64,000 bases of DNA from Haliea salexigens DSM 19537. GTDB taxonomy: Bacteria > Pseudomonadota > Gammaproteobacteria > Pseudomonadales > Halieaceae. The position numbers and the translations under genes were made by a program. The notes beneath the pieces were generated by a model. The model did no database searches, was not told the origin of the DNA, and saw only the letters and a program-made list of their open reading frames with translations. The stretch is from positions 1 to 64,000 of the forward strand of contig NZ_AUHJ01000017.1 in the NCBI RefSeq assembly GCF_000423125.1. The letters run 5' to 3'. Position 1 is the first letter of the stretch, and each line of letters opens with the position of its first letter. Of the stretch, positions 1 to 7,748 are shown piece by piece.

Positions 1-213
1 ATATAATCCAAGTGATTTGCGTGGCGCATGAAAGGCCACGAGAGAGCTGGATGTTGTGACAAGTCGTAGTGAGATGGAAGTACGCGTCAGAAGTCATGAC
101 GAGATGAAGTCGGTACGACCCGTGAACAGCGGTATCAGCTTGATTTACCACCTTATTTGACAAGACGAGGGCAGCGCAAAGTGCGCGTAGGACCCGACTC
201 GGTCAAGCCAGTT
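1..213 (+). other. 23S-5S rRNA internal spacer
   Basis: This stretch has no credible open frame and lies directly upstream of the 5S rRNA. The opening bases resemble the sequence that follows the 3' end of 23S rRNA in Pseudomonas-type gammaproteobacteria, so the window probably begins at or within a few bases of the end of a 23S gene. It holds no tRNA. Inference from position and recall; alignment to a 23S model would set the exact boundary. Confidence 0.6.
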
Positions 214-332
214 TGCCTGGCGACCATAGAGCATTGGAACCACCTGACCCCATCCCGAATTCAGTAGTGAAACGATGCATCGCCGATGGTAGTGTGGGGT
301 CTCCCCATGTGAGAGTAGGTCATCGCCAGGCT
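214..332 (+). rRNA. rrf: 5S ribosomal RNA
   Basis: The 5' end TGCCTGGCGACC and the 3' end GTCATCGCCAGGCT pair to form helix I, giving about 119 nt, the usual 5S length. The internal blocks ACCTGACCCCATCCCGAA and GATGGTAGTGTGGGGTCTCC are the conserved loop B/C and loop E/helix IV regions of gammaproteobacterial 5S rRNA. It is the last gene of an rrn operon whose 23S gene lies outside the window. The ends may be off by one or two bases. Confidence 0.97.
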
Positions 333-340
333 TTAATACC

Positions 341-376
341 AAAACCCCGAAGTGCTACGCGCTTCGGGGTTTTTTT
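341..376 (+). terminator. rho-independent terminator of the rrn operon
   Basis: An 8-bp stem CCCCGAAG/CTTCGGGG (345-352 with 362-369), with further pairing in the loop, is preceded by an A-run and followed by seven T residues. It starts nine bases after the 5S rRNA, where an rrn terminator is expected. Confidence 0.93.
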
Positions 377-466
377 ATGCCCGCACCAGCTGCGTTACAC
401 TGGCAAACAAGTCGCCGAAAAGGCTGCTACCCTCCCTGCCCTCGCGGTGGTAATAAGTAGGTGTTG

Positions 467-1591
467 ATGACAACTTTGATCTTTGGCGTGCGATCCCCAG
501 GCGCCCTGCTCGCGCTGCCTTTCCTGTTGCCGAGCACAGCGTACGCAGCAGACATATCCCTCAGTCTGGCAAATCTGCCTGACGAAGGCACAGTCGTCCT
601 TCAGGTGTATGACGACGCGAACGCGTTCGGTAATTTCCGCGGTCCCGCGAGGGAGGAGCGGTACGCGATCCGCCCCGGGCAAGCCTATACCATCTCCGAT
701 GCGCCAGAAGGTGAGATTGCGGTGCTGGTCTACCTGGATGAAAACGATAACCAGGCACTAGACCGCAACTTTATCGGTATTCCGCGCGAGCCCGTAGGTC
801 TGTCCAACAACTATCAGCCCAAGGGCCCGCCAAGCTTCCAACGGGCGGCGTTCAACGCACAGCGAGGCAGCGCAATCCATCTGGATATCGAGCTCTTCAA
901 TGTCTTGGGCGAAACCGGCCAGTGGGGCGCGGGGTTGGGTTTTATCGGCCGCAGCAGCCCCTATGTCGGCTCCGACACCAACGTAATCCAGCCGATTCCA
1001 GCCATTACCTATTTTGGTGAACGGTTACAGTGGATTGGGCCTGACGTGCGCTATGGCGTATGGGGCAGTGATGACCTGCGATTGGCTCTGACGGCTTCCT
1101 ACCGTGTCGGCGCCTATGAAGAGGGCGACAGCAGTGCCTTGCAGGGCCTGGGCGACCGGGACAGTACTCTCATGGGTGGCTTGGCACTGGTTTATGAGTG
1201 CGCCCACGGTTTTGAACTGGACCTGAGCTACGCGCATGACGTGCTTGACCGGGTTGGCGGCGGCGCTCTCGCGGCGCGTGTGTCTCGCAGTTTTCAATTT
1301 GGCAATCTGCGGCTGACACCGGAATTCGGTGCCAACTGGGTGAGCAGCGAGCTCGCAAATCACGATTTTGGCGTCCCCGCCGCCGCGGCCACGGCAAATC
1401 GACCGGGTTATGCCGTCGGAGACACGGCCACGCTGGAAGCGGGGCTCGCAGGGTTCTACGAGTTCACCGAAAACTGGCGTGCGGTCCTCAGTGTGGCCGT
1501 GGAGCGCCTGGGTAGCGACATCACCGCGAGCCCGATCGTCGAGGACGAGCATGTGATCAAAGGATTTGCAGCGCTCACGTACACCTTCTGA
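467..1591 (+). CDS. DUF2141 - MipA/OmpV fusion outer-membrane protein
   Basis: 374 aa. A signal peptide ends near AYA-ADI (about residue 28). The first half (about 29-135) looks like a DUF2141 beta-sandwich: it has the run LANLPDEGTVVLQVYD, then a YLDENDNQALDRN segment and GIPREPVGLSNN. The second half (about 148-374) looks like a MipA/OmpV beta-barrel: it opens with GQWGAGLGFIGRSSPYVGSD, shows alternating strands and ends in ALTYTF, a typical barrel-closing C-terminus. MipA proteins are outer-membrane scaffolds linked to murein-hydrolase complexes. Having both modules in one chain is uncommon in my recollection. The ATG at 467 is preferred to an in-frame GTG at 461, with AGGTG close upstream. 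A Bax-like glucosaminidase follows at 1776. Confidence 0.8.
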   Translation: MTTLIFGVRSPGALLALPFLLPSTAYAADISLSLANLPDEGTVVLQVYDDANAFGNFRGPAREERYAIRPGQAYTISDAPEGEIAVLVYLDENDNQALDRNFIGIPREPVGLSNNYQPKGPPSFQRAAFNAQRGSAIHLDIELFNVLGETGQWGAGLGFIGRSSPYVGSDTNVIQPIPAITYFGERLQWIGPDVRYGVWGSDDLRLALTASYRVGAYEEGDSSALQGLGDRDSTLMGGLALVYECAHGFELDLSYAHDVLDRVGGGALAARVSRSFQFGNLRLTPEFGANWVSSELANHDFGVPAAAATANRPGYAVGDTATLEAGLAGFYEFTENWRAVLSVAVERLGSDITASPIVEDEHVIKGFAALTYTF

Positions 1592-1775
1592 ACGCCTGCG
1601 CCGAGCCTGAACGGTCGGAGCATCGTGATGCGGCTTTGGCCGCTCTTTTGCAGCGTGCGTGCCTGTTGTGAGAGTATTTCGGCCATGTACGGTAAGAAAG
1701 TCCCTTCAGGCGGCGGCGAACACACTCGGGGGTATTGCGGCATCACCCGCAGTGTAATTGAGGTGCGCTTTTCCC

Positions 1776-2576
1776 ATGCGGAGGCCCGCTGAAGTGGGGT
1801 GGGCGCTGCCACCGCGATACTGTGTGTTGCTTCCGCTAGCGGTTGTTCTTGTAGGACTCTTGCTTGTGCTGCAGTGGCGCTCGCTCGAGCGGGATGAATT
1901 CGGGGAGCTGCCCGATTTTGCCGCGATCGACCACGTTCCCAGTATGAAGCGTGCGTTTTTCCGCTACATGACACCGATCATCGAGCACCACAACGATGTT
2001 ATTCGCGCGCAGCGAGCACGCCTGAAAGCATTGCAGCAAGCCGGCCCTCCAGACGAACTGCCCGACGATGAAGCGCGGTGGCTGCGACAGCTTTCTGTTC
2101 GCTACGAGCTGCCTTGGCAGGCTGACACGCCGCCCGAAGGCCTGCTGGCGGCGCTTTTGTTGCGGGTCGATACGATACCACTGCCCCTGGCGCTGGCGCA
2201 GGCCGCCAAGGAGTCGGGCTGGGGACGGTCGCGTTTTGCCGTCGAGGGGAACAACCTGTTCGGCCAGTGGTGTTACACCGAGGGCTGTGGCATCGTCCCG
2301 GCAAACCGGTCCACCGGTGCCCGTCATGAACTTGAAGTGTTTCCCAGCGTCTCCGAGGCGATGCGCCGGTACATGAACAATCTGAATACGCATGAACGCT
2401 ATCGCGAGTTCCGCGCGCTGCGTGCGCGCCTGCGCCGGGAGGACGAACCCATGGCCGGCCTGAAACTGGCCAGGGCATTGATCTATTACTCAGAGCGAAG
2501 AGAGGCTTATGTGAAAGAAATCCGTTCGATGATCAGGCAGTTTCGCCGGATGTTGGCGGAGTCGAGCGCACCATGA
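1776..2576 (+). CDS. Bax-like glucosaminidase-family peptidoglycan hydrolase
   Basis: 266 aa. One membrane span at about residues 15-34 (VLLPLAVVLVGLLLVLQW) anchors a periplasmic domain. The glucosaminidase signature AQAAKESGWGRSRF, with its probable catalytic Glu near residue 146, is followed by EGNNLFGQWC; this is the fold of E. coli Bax and of FlgJ/LytG-type N-acetylglucosaminidases. The substrate should be the murein glycan strand. An in-frame TTG lies at 1758, but GAGGTG at 1760-1765 is spaced 10 nt from the ATG at 1776, so that start is chosen. The stop overlaps the start of the deacetylase gene (ATGA at 2573), suggesting translational coupling and a shared wall or polysaccharide role. 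Confidence 0.88.
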   Translation: MRRPAEVGWALPPRYCVLLPLAVVLVGLLLVLQWRSLERDEFGELPDFAAIDHVPSMKRAFFRYMTPIIEHHNDVIRAQRARLKALQQAGPPDELPDDEARWLRQLSVRYELPWQADTPPEGLLAALLLRVDTIPLPLALAQAAKESGWGRSRFAVEGNNLFGQWCYTEGCGIVPANRSTGARHELEVFPSVSEAMRRYMNNLNTHERYREFRALRARLRREDEPMAGLKLARALIYYSERREAYVKEIRSMIRQFRRMLAESSAP

Positions 2577-3634
2577 GGATTGGCTGGCTGGCGGTATTAT
2601 GCGCATTCTTTCTTGCTTCGGCGGTCGCTGATCACGGCGTGATCCTCCTTTATCATCATGTGGATGAGGAAACACCGGCGAGTACCAGCGTCACACCGGC
2701 ACAATTCAGCGCTCATCTCGACTATATCGAAAACAACGGGTTTGTGGTCGTGCCACTCGATGAGCTGCTCGACGGCGTCTTTGGTAGCGGCGATGTGCCG
2801 GATAACGCGGTGGCGATCACGTTTGATGATGCATACGAATCCGTCTATTCCACGGCCTTTCCTGAGCTGGCTGCACGAGGCATGCCGTTTGCCGTATTCG
2901 TCGCTACTGACGCTGTGGATCAGGGCTATGCCGCGACCCTGTCCCGGGCGCAGTTGCGCGAGTTACATGACTCCGGGCTGGCTTCTATTGGCGCTCATTC
3001 CCGTACCCATGAGCATCTGCTGCGCGGCAGTGAGCAGGGCAGCGACGAGGCCTGGAATGATCGTGTCTCCGCGGAGATTGACGACAGCGTTGCGTATCTG
3101 ACACAGGCGTTGTCCACGGAAGTGCTGAGCGTATTCGCCTACCCTTATGGTGAGTATTCACCCGCGCTTGAGGCGTTGCTCGCGGCGCGTGAGCTGTTCG
3201 GTCTGGCGCAGTTTTCGGGTGCGGTGGGGGCGGAAACACCGCGCACCGCAATTCCCCGTTTCTCTCTGTCGCGCAGTCAGGGCAGCCTGGAGCGGCTGGC
3301 GCTGGCGCTCGACGCCCGGCCGCTGCCCGTCACGGAGATTGATCCCGGTGACACGCTGATCAGGGGCAGCGAGCAGGCGCCCGGGGTGTTGGGTTTCAGT
3401 TTGCCGGCCGATGAACGCTACCAGCGGGAACGGCTGGCGTGCTTCAGTGCATCCGGTGGGGCGCTGGCGCTTGTGCGCGAAGCTGATCGTGTCACGGTAA
3501 GCCTGCCGCCGTTGCAGGCGGGCCGCAACAAGGTGAATTGCACAGTGCCATCGACAGAGCGCCGCGGCGAGTTTTTCTGGTTTGCGCAGCAGTGGGTGCT
3601 TGCCGACCCGCAGGGCCGTTGGCTCACACAGTGA
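2573..3634 (+). CDS. polysaccharide deacetylase (NodB/PgaB-like, CE4)
   Basis: 353 aa. A signal peptide runs over residues 1-19. The CE4 motifs are visible: motif 1 TFDDAY (residues 83-88, with the Asp pair at 85-86) and motif 2 AHSRTHEH (141-148), which supplies the metal-binding histidines. FAYPYGEYS is a later conserved block. The N-terminal GVILLYHHVDE resembles PgaB-type N-deacetylases. After about residue 240 there is an unassigned C-terminal beta-rich domain. Expected activity is removal of N-acetyl groups from an exopolysaccharide or from peptidoglycan in the periplasm; the substrate is not determined. It is coupled to the upstream glucosaminidase by a 4-bp overlap and converges on feoB. 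Confidence 0.85.
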   Translation: MRIGWLAVLCAFFLASAVADHGVILLYHHVDEETPASTSVTPAQFSAHLDYIENNGFVVVPLDELLDGVFGSGDVPDNAVAITFDDAYESVYSTAFPELAARGMPFAVFVATDAVDQGYAATLSRAQLRELHDSGLASIGAHSRTHEHLLRGSEQGSDEAWNDRVSAEIDDSVAYLTQALSTEVLSVFAYPYGEYSPALEALLAARELFGLAQFSGAVGAETPRTAIPRFSLSRSQGSLERLALALDARPLPVTEIDPGDTLIRGSEQAPGVLGFSLPADERYQRERLACFSASGGALALVREADRVTVSLPPLQAGRNKVNCTVPSTERRGEFFWFAQQWVLADPQGRWLTQ

Positions 3635-3638
3635 CCGC

Positions 3639-5471
3639 TTAAAACAAGGCAGCCAGGTGGTAAACCAGCAAGGCCATCGCGTAGGCGAGTACAAAATAGG
3701 CGCCGAACATCTTCAATGCCAGTGTACCAGAGCGACTTTCTTTCGCGAGAATCGCCATGGTGGATACGCACTGCAGGGCAATCGCGAAGAACACCAACAG
3801 CGCCAGACCGGAGGCAATGGTCAGATCGCTGCCCTGGATCTGCTGCACCAGTGGCACCATGTTTTCCTCTGCGCCCTCAATACCGAATATGGTGCCGAGG
3901 GTACCGACAAACACTTCGCGGGCGAGGAACGAGGTGAGAATGGCGACACCATAGCGCCAGTCCAGCCCTAACGGTGCAAACAGGGGTTCGATGATGCGCC
4001 CCATGTGGCCCAGCCACGACTGGCCGAGATCCGCGCCGTAGTTGGGGAAGTAGCCCAGCACCCACACCACCAGTGTCACCGCGAAGATGATTTTGCCCGC
4101 CTTTACCACGAAGTGTTTGGCGCGGTTGAAGGCGTTGCGCAGCAGCGGTTTTATGCCCGGCAGGCGGTAGGGCGGTAGCTCAAGCACGAAGGGCAGATCG
4201 TCGAACTTATCCTTTCTGGCCCGTGACACGAAGCCGGTGATCACCAGTGCCATGAACATGCCGAAGAAATAGATGCCGAACATGGCCAGACCCTGCCAGC
4301 CCACCAGGCCCCCCAGGAATGTCTCCGCAGGGATGAACGCGGCGATCAGCAAAGCGTACACAGGCAGCCGCGCCGAGCAGGGCATCAGGGGAATTGCCAT
4401 GTAGGTCAGCAGGCGCTTGCGGGGTGAGTCCACGGCGCGCGCGGCGTATATTCCCGGAATGGCGCAGGCCACGCCGGACAGCATGGGCACAAAGCTCTTG
4501 CCGGTGAGGCCGAAGTAGCGCAGCGGCTTGTGGCAGATCAGGGTGGCCCGCGCCATGTAGCCTGAATCCTCCAGTAAGCCAATAACAAAGGTCAGCACGA
4601 AAATCTGCGGCACGAAAACGAGGAAGGCGCCGATGCCACTGAACAGGGCATCGGCGGTAAAGTCCTGCAGTATCGAGTTCCCGATCAGCGGCACAATGCC
4701 GTCGGCCATCCATGCCAGTGAGCTTTCGATGGCGTCCATGGCCGGCGTCGACCAGGTGAAAATCGACTGGAACAGCAGATACATGATGCCGAAGAACGCG
4801 AAGCCTCCGGTAAACGAGTGCAAAAAGAACGCGTCCAGCCGATTCTGGGTACGTACCAGTACATCACCGCGTGGCCCAAGCCTCTGGGCAAGCTGATGCG
4901 CGGTGCCTCGCAGGAGTTCGTCGGGTGTATCCGTCAGGTGCGGCCGCTGCACTTGCGCGCCGGCCGAGCGCGCCGCACGAATCTGTTCTGCTATGTCAGC
5001 AAGGCCCTTGCCGGAGCGAGCGGAGATGGGGATGACCCGTGTGTGAATGGCCGTCTCAAGTGCGGCCAGGTCGATGCTCAGGTTGTTGGCTTCCAGCACG
5101 TCTATCATATTTGCGAGCACGGTAACGGCTTTGCCGTGCTGTTCGCATTCGCGAATCACCTGCAGCGTGAAAAACAGGCTCTTCTCCAGCCGTGTGGCAT
5201 CAATAAGGCACAACACGTGCTCGACTTCGGTGTCTTCGAGGGCTTTCTCGAACTGTGCGACTGCGACCTTTTCTTCGGCCGAAATGGCTTTCAGGGAGTA
5301 GGTTCCGGGAAAGTCGACCAGGTCGACATCATCCATGCCCTGCAACTTGCCGGTTGCTACATCCACGGTGATGCCCGGGAAATTCGCCACTTTCTGCGAA
5401 AGGCCCGTGAGGCGGTTGAACAGCAGGCTTTTGCCCGAGTTCGGGCTGCCGATCAGCAGTACTCTAGTCAC
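3639..5471 (-). CDS. feoB: ferrous iron transporter FeoB (short form)
   Basis: 610 aa, clearly shorter than the 773-aa E. coli protein. The N-terminal G domain has G1 GSPNSGKS (8-15), G3 DFPGTYSL and a G4-like NMID. The membrane part retains the two Cys-containing gate regions, GVACAIPGIYAARAV and PCSARLPVYALLIAAF, and many hydrophobic spans. It moves Fe2+ across the inner membrane. The compact size and the replacement of the usual GFGCNVPA motif mark it as a divergent FeoB subtype. The start overlaps the end of feoA by 8 bp, so the two are co-translated; no feoC is seen. The 3' end converges on the deacetylase gene. Confidence 0.95.
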   Translation of the reverse strand: MTRVLLIGSPNSGKSLLFNRLTGLSQKVANFPGITVDVATGKLQGMDDVDLVDFPGTYSLKAISAEEKVAVAQFEKALEDTEVEHVLCLIDATRLEKSLFFTLQVIRECEQHGKAVTVLANMIDVLEANNLSIDLAALETAIHTRVIPISARSGKGLADIAEQIRAARSAGAQVQRPHLTDTPDELLRGTAHQLAQRLGPRGDVLVRTQNRLDAFFLHSFTGGFAFFGIMYLLFQSIFTWSTPAMDAIESSLAWMADGIVPLIGNSILQDFTADALFSGIGAFLVFVPQIFVLTFVIGLLEDSGYMARATLICHKPLRYFGLTGKSFVPMLSGVACAIPGIYAARAVDSPRKRLLTYMAIPLMPCSARLPVYALLIAAFIPAETFLGGLVGWQGLAMFGIYFFGMFMALVITGFVSRARKDKFDDLPFVLELPPYRLPGIKPLLRNAFNRAKHFVVKAGKIIFAVTLVVWVLGYFPNYGADLGQSWLGHMGRIIEPLFAPLGLDWRYGVAILTSFLAREVFVGTLGTIFGIEGAEENMVPLVQQIQGSDLTIASGLALLVFFAIALQCVSTMAILAKESRSGTLALKMFGAYFVLAYAMALLVYHLAALF

Positions 5472-5748
5472 GCGACGGAGTGCTCTCTACAAGGATATGA
5501 TCTGCGATTTCATCGTCCAGCGAATAAATGGTGTTGTTGACGCGATAGACCTTGGGTGCACCGAAGGCGGGCGATTGCAGGCAGGATACGGTTTCGCCCG
5601 GGTAAAAACCGAACTCCATCAACCTCACCTTGTAGGCTTCCGCCAGCAAGTCGTCGTAGCCGGCGATCGCACAATGCTCTCCCCGGCGCAACGACCATAA
5701 GGTTTTCGGGGCTCCAGGGGGCGATTTCATTTCCATCGGCGGGGTCAC
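5464..5748 (-). CDS. feoA: ferrous iron transport protein FeoA
   Basis: 94 aa, SH3-like. LRRGEHCAIAGYDD at the front and LMEFGFYPGETVSCL in the middle are the typical FeoA barrel strands. The product is a small cytoplasmic partner that binds and regulates FeoB. It is the first gene of feoAB and overlaps feoB by 8 bp. A sequence resembling a Fur box lies about 50 bp upstream. The first residues (MTPPMEM) leave room for a start at the second Met. Confidence 0.93.
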   Translation of the reverse strand: MTPPMEMKSPPGAPKTLWSLRRGEHCAIAGYDDLLAEAYKVRLMEFGFYPGETVSCLQSPAFGAPKVYRVNNTIYSLDDEIADHILVESTPSRD

Positions 5749-5795
5749 CAGCGTTCTAGAGGGGGCTGAGGCTTTGTCAGACTGCGCACCATAAC

Positions 5796-5814
5796 GCGAA
5801 CGATTCCCATTTGG
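5796..5814 (-). promoter_or_regulatory. candidate Fur box upstream of feoA
   Basis: On the minus strand the core reads AATGGGAATCGTT, which matches 11 of 13 positions of the Fur-consensus core AATGAGAATCATT. The flanks match poorly. It lies about 50-65 bp upstream of the feoA start, a position that suits iron repression. Seen by eye; not scored against a matrix. Confidence 0.45.
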
Positions 5815-5973
5815 AAGTGTTTTCTTTTCAAGGCGACCACGTACAGTGGGCTGTACACTTCATTATACTCTGCGCACGTGCGAGCGGTGTTCGTTTCGCT
5901 GTGGCGAGGTGCGAGCGCGTCGCCTGGGCGGGAATTTGATGTCACTATAGTGCGCCATTGAATGAGGATTTAG

Positions 5974-6195
5974 ATGATGTCCGATGTGTCTGCGCAGGAA
6001 TTGCGTGAAAACTTTGACCATTTCGACAGTAACGGCGATGGCAGGATTGAGCTGACGGAGTTCATTGCATTGCTTGAAGGTCTGGATGCCCTGGAAGCCG
6101 GTGAGGACCCAAAGGTGGGCTTTCACGCGATTGACAGCGATGGTAGCGGTGTTGTCGAGTTCGATGAATTTGTAGCCTGGTTTCAGGATCGCTAG
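5974..6195 (+). CDS. small EF-hand calcium-binding protein
   Basis: 73 aa, almost nothing but a pair of EF-hands. Loop 1 is residues 18-29 (DSNGDGRIELTE) and loop 2 is residues 54-65 (DSDGSGVVEFDE); both have Asp/Asn at positions 1, 3 and 5 and Glu at position 12, so both should bind Ca2+. No signal peptide is visible, so it is probably cytosolic. GAGG lies about 9 nt ahead of the tandem ATGATG start; the second ATG (5977) is equally possible. It is divergent from feoA and lies upstream of arfB. Partner unknown. Confidence 0.88.
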   Translation: MMSDVSAQELRENFDHFDSNGDGRIELTEFIALLEGLDALEAGEDPKVGFHAIDSDGSGVVEFDEFVAWFQDR

Positions 6196-6281
6196 CGACA
6201 TCACAGGGAAAGCCTGCGCCCAGGTCGTTGGCAGCCAGCGCCACCCATGCGGAGACGGAGGTGAGTATAACAGCACAGGAC

Positions 6282-6704
6282 ATGTTGCAGATTAACCCAA
6301 CCCTGGCGATCCCGCTGGATGAGGTTGAACTGAGTGCGATTCGAGCCCAGGGCGCCGGTGGTCAGAACGTGAACAAGGTATCCACGGCCATACACCTGCG
6401 TTTTGACGCGGCTGCCTCCTCCTTGCCGGAAAGTTGTGTAGCCGCAGTGCTCGCCCGTCGCGATAGCCGCATTTCCGCGGAAGGTGTTGTGACCATCAAG
6501 GCCCAGCGCTTCCGTAGCCAGGCGAAAAATCGTGAAGACGCCTTGGCGCGCTTGGCGGAACTGATTGCCGAATCCTGTCGCCCGCGCAAGGCGCGTAGAC
6601 CGACGCGGCCTACACTCTCGTCAAAGCGCAAGCGGCTGGACAAGAAGCAGCAGCGCGGCACCCTGAAGGCCCAGCGCCGCCCCGTCAGACGTGGAGACGA
6701 ATAA
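6282..6704 (+). CDS. arfB: alternative ribosome-rescue factor ArfB (YaeJ)
   Basis: 140 aa from this ATG, the same length as E. coli YaeJ. The class I release-factor motif RAQGAGGQNVNK (GGQ at 26-28) is followed by VSTAIHLRFD. The basic C-terminal tail KARRPTRPT...KRKRLDKKQQR is the part that enters the mRNA channel of stalled ribosomes. The product hydrolyses peptidyl-tRNA on non-stop ribosomes. The frame is open to a TTG at 6228, but homology in length and the first conserved strand (TLAIPLDEVEL) favour 6282. The 3' end overlaps an ATG of the next frame (6691). Confidence 0.93.
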   Translation: MLQINPTLAIPLDEVELSAIRAQGAGGQNVNKVSTAIHLRFDAAASSLPESCVAAVLARRDSRISAEGVVTIKAQRFRSQAKNREDALARLAELIAESCRPRKARRPTRPTLSSKRKRLDKKQQRGTLKAQRRPVRRGDE

Positions 6705-6768
6705 AGGCTGCCTCGTGTTGGTTGGGCGGTTGCGCGTTGTGTGCGCACGTTTCTGCCGACAGACGGCC

Positions 6769-7722
6769 ATGCCGGTGTATCTGCTGCTCGTTTTGCTGTC
6801 GTGCATGCTGTCAGTTCACGCCAGCGACGCCCCAGCCCCTGAAAGTTCCCGGTTCTATCGCCTGGCAGAACGCCTGGATAGCAGTGACAACGTCGCCAGG
6901 CAACAGTTTGCGGATATCGCACTGCTGGAGCTGGCCGAGGTGCTGCTTGCCGAAGCTGCGCTGGCGCGCCGCCAGGCGACTGCGGAGGGCGCTGCTGTAC
7001 CCCGTCTGCTCGGTTGGGCCGTAGCAGTGGAACAATACGCCGATGATGTTCTGCGCCTGCAGCGCGCCGTGCAGGCCAGTGAAACGGTGCAATTGCTGTC
7101 GTCACCACTGGCTGACCTCGGCATCACGGCGGGTTCTCTGAGCGTCATGCTCAGCCACCCCCGGCGTGAGCAGCAAGATGTCCTGGAGGCCCGCATCGCC
7201 AGCGCGTTCTGCGCTCGCAATGATTGCGCCGGGCTGCTTTCTGTCGGCCCCGCACAGCTCGCCGCGGCGCCGGAGCCGATACCGGTTATCCCGCAGGTGG
7301 CACAGCCCGCCTGGAGCTTCACCCGTGACGGCAACGTCTGTGAGCAGCGCGGCCTGCGGGTGGAGTTTCCCGCACCTACCGGCCGCGCCGGCGGGCGCCT
7401 CATCGACGAACGTACGCTGTGCCAACAGTTGTTTACCGAATTGGACAGCCTGGCACTGGAACTGCGTTGGCAGTTACGCCAGGGCGTGGCGCTGGAGTGG
7501 TCCGCCATGGTGAGCACCTCGCTACCGCAGCGCACCGACCACGCCGTGTTGCTGAACAGTGCGGGCGACACCCTGCTGATTGCGCTGCCGCTGCTGCACG
7601 GCACGCCGGGGCTGCTCTATGTATTGCTGCCCTGGCTTGCCGGTGAGGTGGGCAGTGCGGAGCCCGTGACGATTACGCTGGACGCTGCCAAGCTGGGCTG
7701 GACGGGCGCCGCGGAGCGTTAG
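6769..7722 (+). CDS. secreted protein of unknown function
   Basis: 317 aa. The first 19 residues (MPVYLLLVLLSCMLSVHAS) are a clear signal peptide, so this ATG is chosen over one at 6691 that would bury the signal inside the chain. The N-terminal half is helical and Ala/Leu-rich (about 25-150). The rest contains four scattered cysteines (CARNDC, VCEQRG, LCQQLF) that could form periplasmic disulfides. I do not recognise a family. It follows arfB closely and converges on tex. Base composition is like that of its neighbours, so there is no sign of recent transfer. Confidence 0.7.
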   Translation: MPVYLLLVLLSCMLSVHASDAPAPESSRFYRLAERLDSSDNVARQQFADIALLELAEVLLAEAALARRQATAEGAAVPRLLGWAVAVEQYADDVLRLQRAVQASETVQLLSSPLADLGITAGSLSVMLSHPRREQQDVLEARIASAFCARNDCAGLLSVGPAQLAAAPEPIPVIPQVAQPAWSFTRDGNVCEQRGLRVEFPAPTGRAGGRLIDERTLCQQLFTELDSLALELRWQLRQGVALEWSAMVSTSLPQRTDHAVLLNSAGDTLLIALPLLHGTPGLLYVLLPWLAGEVGSAEPVTITLDAAKLGWTGAAER

Positions 7723-7748
7723 CGGGTTCTGCCGTTGGCTGCCATGGC

